From an uncultured Opitutia bacterium (GTDB lineage: Bacteria > Verrucomicrobiota > Verrucomicrobiia > Opitutales > UBA953): a DNA stretch of 9,910 bases. Under the pieces are notes generated by a model. It was given only the letters and a program-made list of their open reading frames with translations. It was not told the origin of the DNA and searched no databases. The stretch lies in assembly GCA_903910245.1 (NCBI GenBank), contig CAIVYX010000187.1, positions 1 through 9,910 on the forward strand, given 5' to 3'. The translations under genes were made by a program, and so were the position numbers. Within the stretch, counting starts at the first letter, position 1; each line of letters begins with the position of its first letter. Positions 1 through 6,492 of the stretch are shown here, one piece after another.

Positions 1-5
1 GGCAG

Positions 6-38
6 CCTCCCTTCCCTACGAACATAATATAAGGGAGG
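6..38. repeat. 8-bp perfect inverted repeat with AT-rich loop
   Basis: CCTCCCTT (6-13) is exactly complementary to AAGGGAGG (31-38). The 17-base spacer is AT-rich, unlike its surroundings. No T-run follows on either strand, so a terminator is not supported. It may be an operator or 3' hairpin of a gene beyond the left edge; the function is unknown. Confidence 0.5.
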
Positions 39-147
39 TGCGACCCGACCGGCCTCGTCCGAGCCGTGGCAACGTACCGCCCACCTAAATCCAGGAATAA
101 GTGGAGCTCCAATCGGAATCGGCACAGGCGGGGACCCTTTCGAATTA

Positions 148-175
148 GATGACAGATGACGGATGGCAGATGACA
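148..175. repeat. Heptanucleotide array, four units (GATGACA type)
   Basis: Four consecutive 7-base units are read directly: GATGACA, GATGACG, GATGGCA, GATGACA. Each differs from the consensus at no more than one position. The array sits 2 bases left of the paired REP-like element. Similar heptad arrays with different unit sequences occur in the other repeat-rich gap (6758-6822 and 6853-6880). No coding frame or promoter is associated with it. Confidence 0.8.
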
Positions 176-177
176 GC

Positions 178-252
178 TAGGTAGGGACGGTTCTCCGAAC
201 CGTCCGCCTGCCGAACTAACTAACGGCGGGCTCGGAGAGCCCGCCCTACCTA
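178..252. repeat. Paired REP-like element (BIME-like), two inverted hairpins
   Basis: The outer ends TAGGTAGGG (178-186) and CCCTACCTA (244-252) are perfect 9-bp inverted repeats. Inside, GTAG (181-184) is followed at once by an 8-bp-stem hairpin: GGACGGTT (185-192), loop CTCCG, AACCGTCC (198-205). In mirror orientation, a 9-bp-stem hairpin, GGCGGGCTC (225-233), loop GGA, GAGCCCGCC (237-245), is followed at once by CTAC (246-249). GTAG plus palindrome is the published layout of REP sequences recognised by RAYT (Y1 HUH) transposases, and two inverted REPs make a BIME. It lies 3' of the DUF1552 gene, a usual REP location. No transposase is nearby, so calling it a RAYT substrate is inference. 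Confidence 0.8.
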
Positions 253-271
253 ATGATGCCCACAGCTAACA

Positions 272-296
272 TTCCGGTTTCCGGTCTCCCTTTGAG
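272..296 (+). repeat. Dispersed repeat, copy 1 (TTCCGGT heptads plus CTTTGAG)
   Basis: Two TTCCGGT heptads (272-278 and 279-285) are followed by CTCCCTT and then GAG. Positions 274-296 match the reverse complement of 6711-6733 at 20 of 23 bases. This copy ends about 9 bases before the stop codon of the DUF1552 gene on the opposite strand, and the second copy also lies in a REP-containing gap. The function is unknown; it could be a recurrent module of this genome's intergenic repeats. Confidence 0.65.
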
Positions 297-304
297 TTAT
301 ACCT

Positions 305-1621
305 TTAGCCCAGATTCAACTGTCCGCCTTCGCAGAGGCTCGGATTGCCGAAGGTCTTCATCGGGTGACCGAAACCCTTAGCAATAGACATGAGTAGGCG
401 GTTATGCGGCTCCTTCTTAAACTTGAGCGCGCGACCGGTCTTGAAGCCTAAGCCTCCGCCGATGAGCACCCACGGGATATCCTCATGCGAGTGGCTGTTG
501 CCCTTCCCGAGCTCGTTCGTCCAGACGATGGTGGTGTTATCCAGCATGTTGCCCTTGCCGTCTGGCTCCGGGGTCTCCTGCAGGCGCTTCGCCAGGAAGG
601 CAATCTGCTCGGCGAACCAGGTATTGATTTTGATGAGCTTCTCGACCGATCCAGTGTTCAGGTCGGGATCGTGCGAGAGCGAATGGTGACCTTCCTCGAT
701 GCCGATCCACTTCATTCGGGCACTGCCCACGGAGTTGGTGAACTGGAACGTCGAGACGCGGGCCAAGTCGTTCTGGAAGGCGCTGATGAGGAGTTCGGTC
801 TGGAGGCGCGTGATCTGCGGGATACTGTCGTTGTCCATCGGTACGCCGGACTCCGGCGGATGGGGCACCTTGAGGGCTGACTGCGACTGGCTTTCCTTGA
901 GGCCGCGTTCGAGTTCGCGCAAAGCGGTGGCGTGCTGGTCGAGCAGGCCACGGTCGCTCTTGTCGACGGCGTTCGCGACCTTAGCGATATCATCCTTAAG
1001 GCCGTCCAGGACAGACCCGAGGTTTTCCCCTTCCTTCATCGAGCCGTAGAGCTTGTCGAAGAGTTCGTAAGGGTTCGAGATGGGGGCAACGGGCTGGTTG
1101 GGCCCAGCGTAACTCCAGCGCGTCCAAGGGTCAGCGCGATTGCCAACAGCGATACCGATCTCCAGCGAACCGATGCGGGTCTTGGTCGAGGCGTTGGACT
1201 GCAGGTGCGTTCGCAGAACCTGGTCGACCGAAGGTCCGCTGGCCCAACCGGCCGGAGCGCCACCGCCCCCCATGATATTGCCAGGGAAGAGCTCGATGCC
1301 GGTGAGCAGGCAGCTCATGCCGCGCATGTGCGAATCACCGTCGCCACGCACGCGGTTGTTCACGCCCTTGAGCGTGAGCATCTTATCCTTGAACGGCTCG
1401 AAGGGCTTCATGATCGGCTTGAGCTTGAAGTTCGCGCCTTCCTCGTCGGGCCAGAAGGCCGGCGGGACGATGCCGTTGGGCGAGAAGATGAAGATGACGC
1501 GCTGGCGACGGCCGGCAATCGACCCAGCGGCACCGAGCGAAGCGAGGCCGCCTAAGAGCGGTAAGGCGGCGGCCGAGAGGCCGAGGCTGCGGAGGAAATC
1601 CCTACGGTGTTGGAGCGACAT
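305..1621 (-). CDS. Tat-exported DUF1552 (HXXSHH family) protein
   Basis: A 438-residue protein. It opens with a twin-arginine signal: R6-R7-D-F-L-R, then a hydrophobic stretch at about 13-34, so export of a folded protein is likely. The body matches DUF1552 (Pfam HXXSHH): a conserved IFIFSPNGIVPPAFWP start (about 43-58), an HMRGMSCLLTG segment (98-107), the family motif region HHSLSHD (312-318) and a TNELGKGNSHSHEDIPWVL block (368-386). The last block resembles the metal-site region of DUF1501/alkaline-phosphatase-like proteins. The final position of the name motif is Asp318 instead of His. The biochemical role is not established. The ATG lies 4 bases after the stop of the cytochrome/DUF1592 gene, with no Shine-Dalgarno sequence, which points to translational coupling. 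Verrucomicrobiota and Planctomycetota commonly keep these two families side by side, so joint action outside the cytoplasm is likely (inference). Confidence 0.9.
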   Translation of the reverse strand: MSLQHRRDFLRSLGLSAAALPLLGGLASLGAAGSIAGRRQRVIFIFSPNGIVPPAFWPDEEGANFKLKPIMKPFEPFKDKMLTLKGVNNRVRGDGDSHMRGMSCLLTGIELFPGNIMGGGGAPAGWASGPSVDQVLRTHLQSNASTKTRIGSLEIGIAVGNRADPWTRWSYAGPNQPVAPISNPYELFDKLYGSMKEGENLGSVLDGLKDDIAKVANAVDKSDRGLLDQHATALRELERGLKESQSQSALKVPHPPESGVPMDNDSIPQITRLQTELLISAFQNDLARVSTFQFTNSVGSARMKWIGIEEGHHSLSHDPDLNTGSVEKLIKINTWFAEQIAFLAKRLQETPEPDGKGNMLDNTTIVWTNELGKGNSHSHEDIPWVLIGGGLGFKTGRALKFKKEPHNRLLMSIAKGFGHPMKTFGNPSLCEGGQLNLG

Positions 1622-1625
1622 GGTC

Positions 1626-3962
1626 TTAGCGATTGGAAGGGGTGGCGGTGACGGTCGGGCGGAGCGCCGCGACGACGGCGACCTCGACAGCGAGGTTGCG
1701 GACGTGGAAGTTATCGGCGCGGAACTTCGTGGTCAGCTGACCGAGCAACTCAGGCGAATAGGCCGCAGGCGGCTGCTTCACCATTTCCTGGAACAGGTTG
1801 CGGACGAAGCCGGTCTGGCCGGAAAGGCTTTCGGCAGCGTGGGTCGCGACATCGCGGGCACCGGTGAGCTTAATGACCGAACCGTCGGCAGCGATATAAT
1901 CGGCCGAAGTGTCGACGGGCTTCTTGTTGTCGGTGGCACGCACGCGCCCGACGGCGTCGAAACGCTCGAAGCTGAAGCCGAGCGGATTGATTGTCACGTG
2001 GCACGACATGCAGGCGGGTTTGGCGGTGAGTTCCGCGACCTTCTCACGCATGGTGAATGAGGGGTCGAACTTATCGTCCATGAACGCGATCGCCATGGGC
2101 GGCGGCTTCAACATCCGGCCGAGGATATTACGCGTCACGAAGACGCCGCGATGAATCGGCGAGGAGGACTTGGTGTAGGAGAAGGTCGCGAGGACGTACG
2201 GGTGTGTGAGCACGCCGCCTCGTTGGTCGGCATCCATCTTGACGGGCTGGAAGTCGCCGCCGGCCGCAACTTTCTGGCCATAGAACTTGGCAAGGCGCTC
2301 GTTCATCAGGATGGTATCACTGAGGAGGAGCTGGCGGTAGTCGGACTGTTCAGACCACACGATACTTTCGGCGAAGAGGTCGAGCGAGGTGCGCAGGTCC
2401 ATGACGACACCTTGGTCGAAGCCCGGATATTCCTTCTGGTCTTTGGCAATCTCCGCGCCTTCCTCGACATGCAGCCAGTGATGGAGGAAGTCGCGGAGCT
2501 TGGACTTGGCGCGGGGATCCTTCATCATGCGCTGTGCCTGCTGGCGGACCTGGGCCGCGTCCTTGAGTTGGCCGGCGGCGGCGGCCTTCAGGAGGCTGGC
2601 GTCCGGGACGGAATCCCAGAGCGTCAGCGCGAGGCGCGAAGCGACGGCATAATCGTCCTGCGGACCGATGCCGGGATAAAGGAAGGCGGGGTTGGAGAGC
2701 GTGAAGATAAAGGCACGCTTGGCGGCAATCTCGGGGGCAGCGCTAGCATAGATTTTGGCGAGGTCGGCCTTTTGTTCGTCGGTCAACGGTCGACGGTAGG
2801 CCATCTGGGCGAAGCGCAGGGTGAAGGCCTTGAGCTTCTCGCCGCGGTCAGGCGCGTCGGCCTTGGTGCCGGCGAGACCGAACAGGTGTGGACCGATCAT
2901 CGCGGAGACCTGCAGCGCGCCCTTGGCGACAGCTTCCGTCCACTCGCGTGAGACCGAAGCGCCGCGCTCGTAGCCGATGCTGCTGTCATCCGGCGGCAGG
3001 GATACGGAGATTACGCTGACCGGGGAGGAGGACTTGGGCGAAAGGTTGGCGCGAGGGACCACGGACCAGGCGCCGCCCGGCGGGCGCCACTCGAGCCTAA
3101 GTGAGGCGGTCTTATCCTTGTACTTGAAGAACTCGAGCTTGAGCGGATAGCTGCGACCGCCGAGGAGGAAGATCGGCGAAGAGGCCGTGCGCGTCATGGC
3201 GGAGCTCACCCAGATATCGATGAGGGCGTTCTTCTCGCTGCCGCCTTCCGGGGCGTTGACATAGAGACGCACGCCATTGGGCGAGGTGATGCGAAACTCG
3301 TATTCGCCGGTATCCGGCACGAGGACGGACCCGCTCCAATTGATGGAAAAGCGCTCGGTGTGACTCCCCTTCTCCGGCGGCCTCGTGCCGAAGTCAAAAT
3401 CGATGGTCGCATCAATCTGCTCCTTGAAGCGGACCTCAGGCCTATCCTGGTCAGGCTTCTTGGGGTCGCGCTCCGGTCGTTCGCGATAGGAACCAACTAG
3501 GCCGCCCGTCTCGATCGTAGAGGTCGCGTTGCGGAGCGAAGCGAGGAGGTCGGCGATACTCTCGCGGTACTGGCGGACGGTCAGGTGCGCGAGTTCGATG
3601 CGGGGCGGATGATTGCGGGCGCGCGCCTCGGCGGAATAGAAGGCCTGATGGATATACTCCGCGGAGGCGGTAGCATCGGCGAGCGAGAGCGTGCCGGGGT
3701 CGTTCTCGGGCATCTCGCGAGCGATGTACTTGGCTAGGGAAGCGATGGACTTTTCCCCCACTAGCGGTTCGTCCGACTTGCCAGCGACGCCTTGGCCGAC
3801 CGGCCCGTGACAGCTGATGCAGTCCTGGCGGTAGACAACGTCACCGGCGCGCGGGGCGGCGATATTCTTCTTATAATAGCGCTGGCCTTGGCGGCCGGCG
3901 AAGACGAGAGCGGTCAGGACGATGAGTGCGGCCACGACCTTGACGGACCGGGAAAGGGACAT
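1626..3962 (-). CDS. Membrane-anchored cytochrome c / PA14 / DUF1592-family protein
   Basis: A 778-residue multidomain protein. An N-terminal hydrophobic anchor (about 7-23) is followed by a cytochrome c-like segment with haem motif CISCH (48-52). Then come a short DUF1587-like stretch (LTVRQYRESIADLLA, 127-141), a PA14-like beta domain (about 178-308), a DUF1595-like segment (about 375-405), DUF1592 (about 415-500), DUF1588 (about 583-675) with a second CxxCH motif, CMSCH (651-655), and a C-terminal DUF1585 (about 715-770). This order is that of Planctomycetota/Verrucomicrobiota secreted proteins of unknown function. Two CxxCH sites imply covalent haem c and a periplasmic or surface location, and PA14 suggests carbohydrate binding (inference). 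The DUF1587 part looks shortened where PA14 begins. The start codon lies 35 bases after the radC stop, without a Shine-Dalgarno sequence. The DUF1552 gene follows 4 bases downstream. Confidence 0.9.
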   Translation of the reverse strand: MSLSRSVKVVAALIVLTALVFAGRQGQRYYKKNIAAPRAGDVVYRQDCISCHGPVGQGVAGKSDEPLVGEKSIASLAKYIAREMPENDPGTLSLADATASAEYIHQAFYSAEARARNHPPRIELAHLTVRQYRESIADLLASLRNATSTIETGGLVGSYRERPERDPKKPDQDRPEVRFKEQIDATIDFDFGTRPPEKGSHTERFSINWSGSVLVPDTGEYEFRITSPNGVRLYVNAPEGGSEKNALIDIWVSSAMTRTASSPIFLLGGRSYPLKLEFFKYKDKTASLRLEWRPPGGAWSVVPRANLSPKSSSPVSVISVSLPPDDSSIGYERGASVSREWTEAVAKGALQVSAMIGPHLFGLAGTKADAPDRGEKLKAFTLRFAQMAYRRPLTDEQKADLAKIYASAAPEIAAKRAFIFTLSNPAFLYPGIGPQDDYAVASRLALTLWDSVPDASLLKAAAAGQLKDAAQVRQQAQRMMKDPRAKSKLRDFLHHWLHVEEGAEIAKDQKEYPGFDQGVVMDLRTSLDLFAESIVWSEQSDYRQLLLSDTILMNERLAKFYGQKVAAGGDFQPVKMDADQRGGVLTHPYVLATFSYTKSSSPIHRGVFVTRNILGRMLKPPPMAIAFMDDKFDPSFTMREKVAELTAKPACMSCHVTINPLGFSFERFDAVGRVRATDNKKPVDTSADYIAADGSVIKLTGARDVATHAAESLSGQTGFVRNLFQEMVKQPPAAYSPELLGQLTTKFRADNFHVRNLAVEVAVVAALRPTVTATPSNR

Positions 3963-3997
3963 GAGGTTCTGACCGCTAAACTCACGGGGAAGTTCCT

Positions 3998-4678
3998 CTA
4001 AATCAAGCCCGCCTCCCCGAAACTAAACCACCCTTTACCCGCCGGATCGGCCTCCGGACGGCCGATGACCACATGGTCGAGCAATTCCACGCCCAACACC
4101 CTCCCGGCATCAGCCAATTGCCGGGTCACGGCCCGGTCCGCGGGACTCGGCGTCGGATCTCCGCTGGGGTGGTTGTGCGCCACGATCGCTGCCGACGCGG
4201 CATGCTTCAGGGCCTGCCGGAAGACCTCGCGGGGATGAAGCAAGGAGCTGGTCGCCGTTCCTGAGCTGACCTCGTGCAGCGCGAGCAGCCGGTTACGGCG
4301 GTTCAGGCAGAGGACCCAGCACTTCTCAACCGCGAGGCCAGCCGCGAACGGCTCGAGCCGCGCCCAGACCTTGGCGGGTGCGTCAAGCTTCTCGCCGGGA
4401 TCATGCGCGCGCTCACGGATTCTTCGCGCGAGTTCCATCGCGGCGGTGAGCTCAGCGGCTTTCGCCGGACCAAGCCCGTGGACGCGACCAAAATCATGGG
4501 TATCCCAAGTCGCTAACGCGGCCAGCGAACCGGACTCCGCCAGCAACGCCGAGGCGACGACCGGCGCCGGGGCGCCCTTGGTGCCGGTGCCGATAAGGAG
4601 TTCAATGAGCTCAGCGTCGAGCAAGGCCCGCGGGCCAAGCCGCACCAGCCGCTCGCGCGGACGATCCTGGGAAATCAT
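3998..4678 (-). CDS. radC: RadC-family JAMM/MPN protein
   Basis: A 226-residue protein of usual family length. The N-terminal part (about 1-90) is the UPF0758 helical region with a helix-hairpin-helix (VHGLGPAKAAEL, about 67-77). The C-terminal half is a JAB1/MPN domain with a complete JAMM signature: Glu136 in HEVSSGT, H168-N-H170-PSGDPTPSP and Asp181, fitting HxHx10D. LHPREVFRQAL (147-157) is the typical family segment. JAMM residues usually bind zinc in a hydrolase-like site, but the activity of RadC proteins is unproven and the old DNA-repair role was withdrawn. The ATG was chosen because it gives the family-standard N terminus; no good Shine-Dalgarno sequence precedes it. It lies 43 bases after can and 35 before the cytochrome/DUF1592 gene, all on one strand. 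Confidence 0.95.
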   Translation of the reverse strand: MISQDRPRERLVRLGPRALLDAELIELLIGTGTKGAPAPVVASALLAESGSLAALATWDTHDFGRVHGLGPAKAAELTAAMELARRIRERAHDPGEKLDAPAKVWARLEPFAAGLAVEKCWVLCLNRRNRLLALHEVSSGTATSSLLHPREVFRQALKHAASAAIVAHNHPSGDPTPSPADRAVTRQLADAGRVLGVELLDHVVIGRPEADPAGKGWFSFGEAGLI

Positions 4679-4721
4679 CCCGCGACGCTGACAAAGGCCA
4701 GCCGCCGCTCAAGCGGACCTA

Positions 4722-5384
4722 CTACCCAGCGGTTCCACCTAGGCGACGGTAGTGGGCCAGCACTTTACCATAAGCCGGCGTCAGCGCTTCGAGTGATGCG
4801 ACATTCAAGCCCAAGTCCTTGATCAAGCCGTCGCGTAGGCCATAGATCCAAGCGTGGACCTCGACCTTCTGGCCGCGAGCCCAGGCATCCTGCATGACGG
4901 TGGAGTGGCAGACATTGGCCGCCTGTTCGATGACGTTGAGCTCGCAGAGCGTGTCCAACTTTGCGGGGCCGAGCACGGACTCGACGACAATGGCGTGCTT
5001 GTGGTGCACGTCGCGCACATGACGCAACCAATTGTCGACGAGGCCTACATTGCGGCGCTCAAGCGAGGCCTGCACGCCACCGCAGCCGTAGTGCCCGCAG
5101 ACGATGACGTGCTCAACCTTGAGGACATCCACCGCGTACTGCAGCACCGAGAGACAATTCAGGTCAGAGTGGACGACGACGTTGGCGACGTTGCGGTGCA
5201 CGAAGAGCTCGCCAGGCAGCAGGCCGACAATCTCGTTGGCGGGGACGCGGCTATCGGAGCAGCCAATCCAGAGGTAGCGGGGATTCTGCTGCTTGGACAA
5301 GGTCTCGAAGAAAGCAGGGTCCTGGCGACGAACGCCTTCTGACCATTCACGATTTTGCCCGAACAAGTTTTCGATGGAAGACAT
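4722..5384 (-). CDS. can: Beta-class carbonic anhydrase
   Basis: Zinc enzyme interconverting CO2 and bicarbonate in the cytoplasm, supplying bicarbonate for carboxylation reactions. From the chosen ATG the protein has 220 residues, the same length as E. coli Can, and aligns with it without evident gaps through the active site. Zinc ligands Cys42, His98 and Cys101, and the Asp44-Arg46 dyad (CSDSR, 42-46), are present. Trp39, Arg64 and Tyr181, the non-catalytic bicarbonate site of type II beta enzymes (H. influenzae and E. coli), are also present, so bicarbonate-dependent pH control is predicted. An alternative ATG at 5397-5399 would add five residues (MKVPS) and has a weak AAGG upstream. The frame stays open to 5618, but that upstream part lacks family similarity. 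A 7-bp inverted repeat lies just upstream (5423-5443). Confidence 0.95.
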   Translation of the reverse strand: MSSIENLFGQNREWSEGVRRQDPAFFETLSKQQNPRYLWIGCSDSRVPANEIVGLLPGELFVHRNVANVVVHSDLNCLSVLQYAVDVLKVEHVIVCGHYGCGGVQASLERRNVGLVDNWLRHVRDVHHKHAIVVESVLGPAKLDTLCELNVIEQAANVCHSTVMQDAWARGQKVEVHAWIYGLRDGLIKDLGLNVASLEALTPAYGKVLAHYRRLGGTAG

Positions 5385-5636
5385 CGAAGGCACTTTCATC
5401 GGGAAATGCCTTGGGCGAGCAAGCGAATAGGCGGAATATTCGCACCCGCCCCGCCCACCGCAGCCATGGGCGTGGCCTTTACCGGGGCCAGTTGCGGATG
5501 ATCCCAAAGTGTGTCCCCCTTCTGCTTTTCGAGCCTTTCGTGTGTTGCTTCCGCCGGCAGAAATGGAAACTGCCATGTTTGTAGGCCTTTTCTGCACCCC
5601 TTGAGCGGCCTTCTTCACCTTTCGCCTTGTCGGGGG
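5385..5636. other. Divergent intergenic region between can and the small exported protein gene
   Basis: About 250 bases separate can (minus) from the first small plus-strand gene. The can reading frame is open through much of it, but the translated extension is low-complexity and absent from the family, so it is treated as non-coding. It contains the 7-bp inverted repeat at 5423-5443 and a weaker 5-bp one (GGCAG at 5556-5560 with CTGCC at 5570-5574). A confident promoter for can was not recognised. Confidence 0.55.
5423..5443. promoter_or_regulatory. Inverted repeat upstream of can (possible operator or leader hairpin)
   Basis: GCGAATA (5423-5429) and TATTCGC (5437-5443) are perfectly complementary around a 7-base spacer. 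The repeat is AT-rich within a GC-rich context and lies 38 bases upstream of the chosen can start (23 from the alternative start). It could be a dimeric regulator site or, if transcribed, a leader hairpin. No regulator is identified. Confidence 0.4.
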
Positions 5637-5667
5637 TTGAAACTCCGCCTGGCCCGTGGTGTATTAT
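5637..5667 (+). promoter_or_regulatory. Promoter of first small exported protein gene, predicted leaderless
   Basis: A -35-like TTGAAA (5637-5642) and a -10-like TATTAT (5662-5667) are separated by 19 bases. The same hexamers, spacing and flanking bases (TTGAAACT and TGTAT-AT) recur before the second small gene. A start site about 7 bases past the -10 would fall at about 5674, immediately before the ATG at 5675, so the mRNA would have no leader. No Shine-Dalgarno sequence is present, which fits. The assignment is by pattern only. Confidence 0.65.
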
Positions 5668-5674
5668 ACATAAC

Positions 5675-6163
5675 ATGAAGACCAGTCTCCTCGCCCTGCT
5701 CGCGGCCGCTGCGCTCGCTTCGGCCGCCACTCCGAAAGAAAAGACCCCGACTTCCAGCACCGGAACCGTCGTGGTCGATAAACCGAAGGCCACGACCGAC
5801 AAGAAGAAGACTAAGAAAGAAGTCCCGGCCGCTGCCGCGCTCGCCGAACCGGTCTCGCTCGTCGCCGACTCCGTCGACGCAGCCACCCAAATTGCGATGG
5901 AAGCCGCCAAGGTTGCACAGGCCGAAGCCGACAAACTCGCCGCCATCGGCACCGACAAGGTAGCCTCCCCTTCCAACGCTAAGCTCGCCGAAGCCGCGGT
6001 CGTTGCCGGCGCCACCGCCGCCAAGGAACTGAAGAAGGCCAAGAAGGAATCGGACGCTGAGAAAACCGAGAAGCCGGAAGCGAAGAAGCCCGAGGCCGAA
6101 GCCCCGAAGCCCGCCGCCAAGCCGACGGCCAAGAAGGCCGCCAAAGAAACCCCGGCACAGTAA
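5675..6163 (+). CDS. Small exported Ala/Lys-rich protein, function unknown
   Basis: A 162-residue protein not recognised as a named family. Residues 1-17 form a signal peptide (basic start, Leu/Ala core, ASA just before the likely cleavage site). Mature residues 20-50 are Lys/Thr/Pro-rich. Residues 58-125 are Ala/Lys/Glu-rich and probably a long helix. The last 40 residues repeat KPEAKKPEAEAPKPAAK-like words, reminiscent of histone H1 tails. The start was chosen because it gives a clean signal peptide and sits right after a promoter; an in-frame upstream ATG at 5627 would place the promoter inside the gene. It shares promoter and signal-peptide layout with the next gene. A Rho-independent terminator follows. 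A highly basic exported protein could bind acidic surface polymers, but this is speculation. Confidence 0.75.
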   Translation: MKTSLLALLAAAALASAATPKEKTPTSSTGTVVVDKPKATTDKKKTKKEVPAAAALAEPVSLVADSVDAATQIAMEAAKVAQAEADKLAAIGTDKVASPSNAKLAEAAVVAGATAAKELKKAKKESDAEKTEKPEAKKPEAEAPKPAAKPTAKKAAKETPAQ

Positions 6164-6180
6164 GCGGACCAAGCCTCCGA

Positions 6181-6207
6181 AAGAGCCCTGGATGACGGGG
6201 CTTTTTT
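6181..6207 (+). terminator. Intrinsic terminator of first small gene
   Basis: AGCCC (6184-6188) pairs with GGGCT (6198-6202) around a 9-base loop, followed by a run of six T residues ending at 6207. It begins 20 bases after the stop codon of the 162-residue protein and separates it from the next gene, which has its own promoter. Confidence 0.75.
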
Positions 6208-6226
6208 GTGCCTAGCCACGAAGGCT

Positions 6227-6257
6227 TTGAAACTTCCCCGGGCTTTCGCTGTATCAT
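6227..6257 (+). promoter_or_regulatory. Promoter of second small exported protein gene, predicted near-leaderless
   Basis: TTGAAA (6227-6232) and TATCAT (6252-6257) are 19 bases apart, as at 5637-5667. The flanks TTGAAACT and TGTAT-AT are also shared. A start about 7 bases past the -10 would lie near 6264, only about 4 bases before the ATG at 6268. The short gap is C-rich with no Shine-Dalgarno sequence. Confidence 0.65.
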
Positions 6258-6267
6258 CCGTATCCCC

Positions 6268-6492
6268 ATGAAGCCCGCCATCTTCGCCCTCCTGCTCGCC
6301 GCCAGCCTCGCCGTGGCCGCCGAGCCCGCCAAGGAAGCCCCCACCGCCCCGGAGCCGAAGCCTTTCTTCGATCCGGCCGCCCCAGCCCCGACGGTCGATC
6401 CGACCCAGCCCGTGCCCGAGCCTACCATCCCGACGCCCGAAAAGAAGAAGCCGGTCGTGATTGAAAAGAAGAAGAAGGAGAAAAAGAAGTAA
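6268..6492 (+). CDS. Small exported Pro-rich, Lys-tailed protein, function unknown
   Basis: A 74-residue protein with no recognised family. Residues 1-17 form a signal peptide (MKPAIFALLLAASLAVA, cleavage likely after AVA). Residues 20-58 are dominated by Pro, Ala and acidic residues with recurring P-x-P words. Residues 59-74 form a strongly basic tail of mostly Lys ending in EKKK. The ATG was chosen because it starts the signal peptide directly after the promoter; the frame also opens upstream at 6208, which would swallow the promoter. The architecture (signal peptide, low-complexity body, Lys tail) and promoter mirror the preceding gene, so they may be diverged relatives or co-regulated. 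No T-run terminator is seen after the stop. Confidence 0.7.
   Translation: MKPAIFALLLAASLAVAAEPAKEAPTAPEPKPFFDPAAPAPTVDPTQPVPEPTIPTPEKKKPVVIEKKKKEKKK

Larger units (their letters stand above)
1..304. other. Non-coding, repeat-bearing intergenic region
   Basis: No credible gene is seen on either strand in this stretch, which lies 3' of the minus-strand DUF1552 gene and reaches the window edge. It holds, left to right, an 8-bp inverted repeat (6-38), a bulged inverted repeat around 50-66, a four-unit heptanucleotide array (148-175), a paired REP-like element (178-252) and a 23-bp dispersed repeat (274-296). There is no T-run after a hairpin on the minus strand, so no classical intrinsic terminator for the DUF1552 gene is apparent. 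The REP pair may fill that role, but that is inference. Confidence 0.7.

Noticed and set aside
6..38. Inverted repeat as an intrinsic terminator
   Set aside because: There is no T-run after either arm and the loop is 17 bases.
4679..4721. Possible degraded REP unit in the can-radC gap (minus-strand GTAG near CCGC-TTGA-GCGG)
   Set aside because: The stem is only 4 bp, the flanks do not pair, and the GTAG includes the can stop codon; it is too weak to call.
5556..5574. GGCAG/CTGCC inverted repeat upstream of can
   Set aside because: A 5-bp stem with a 9-base loop is expected by chance in GC-rich DNA.
5400..5618. N-terminal extension of the carbonic anhydrase frame (73-78 extra residues)
   Set aside because: The extension is low-complexity with no family counterpart, while the start at 5384 gives exactly the E. 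coli Can length and alignment.
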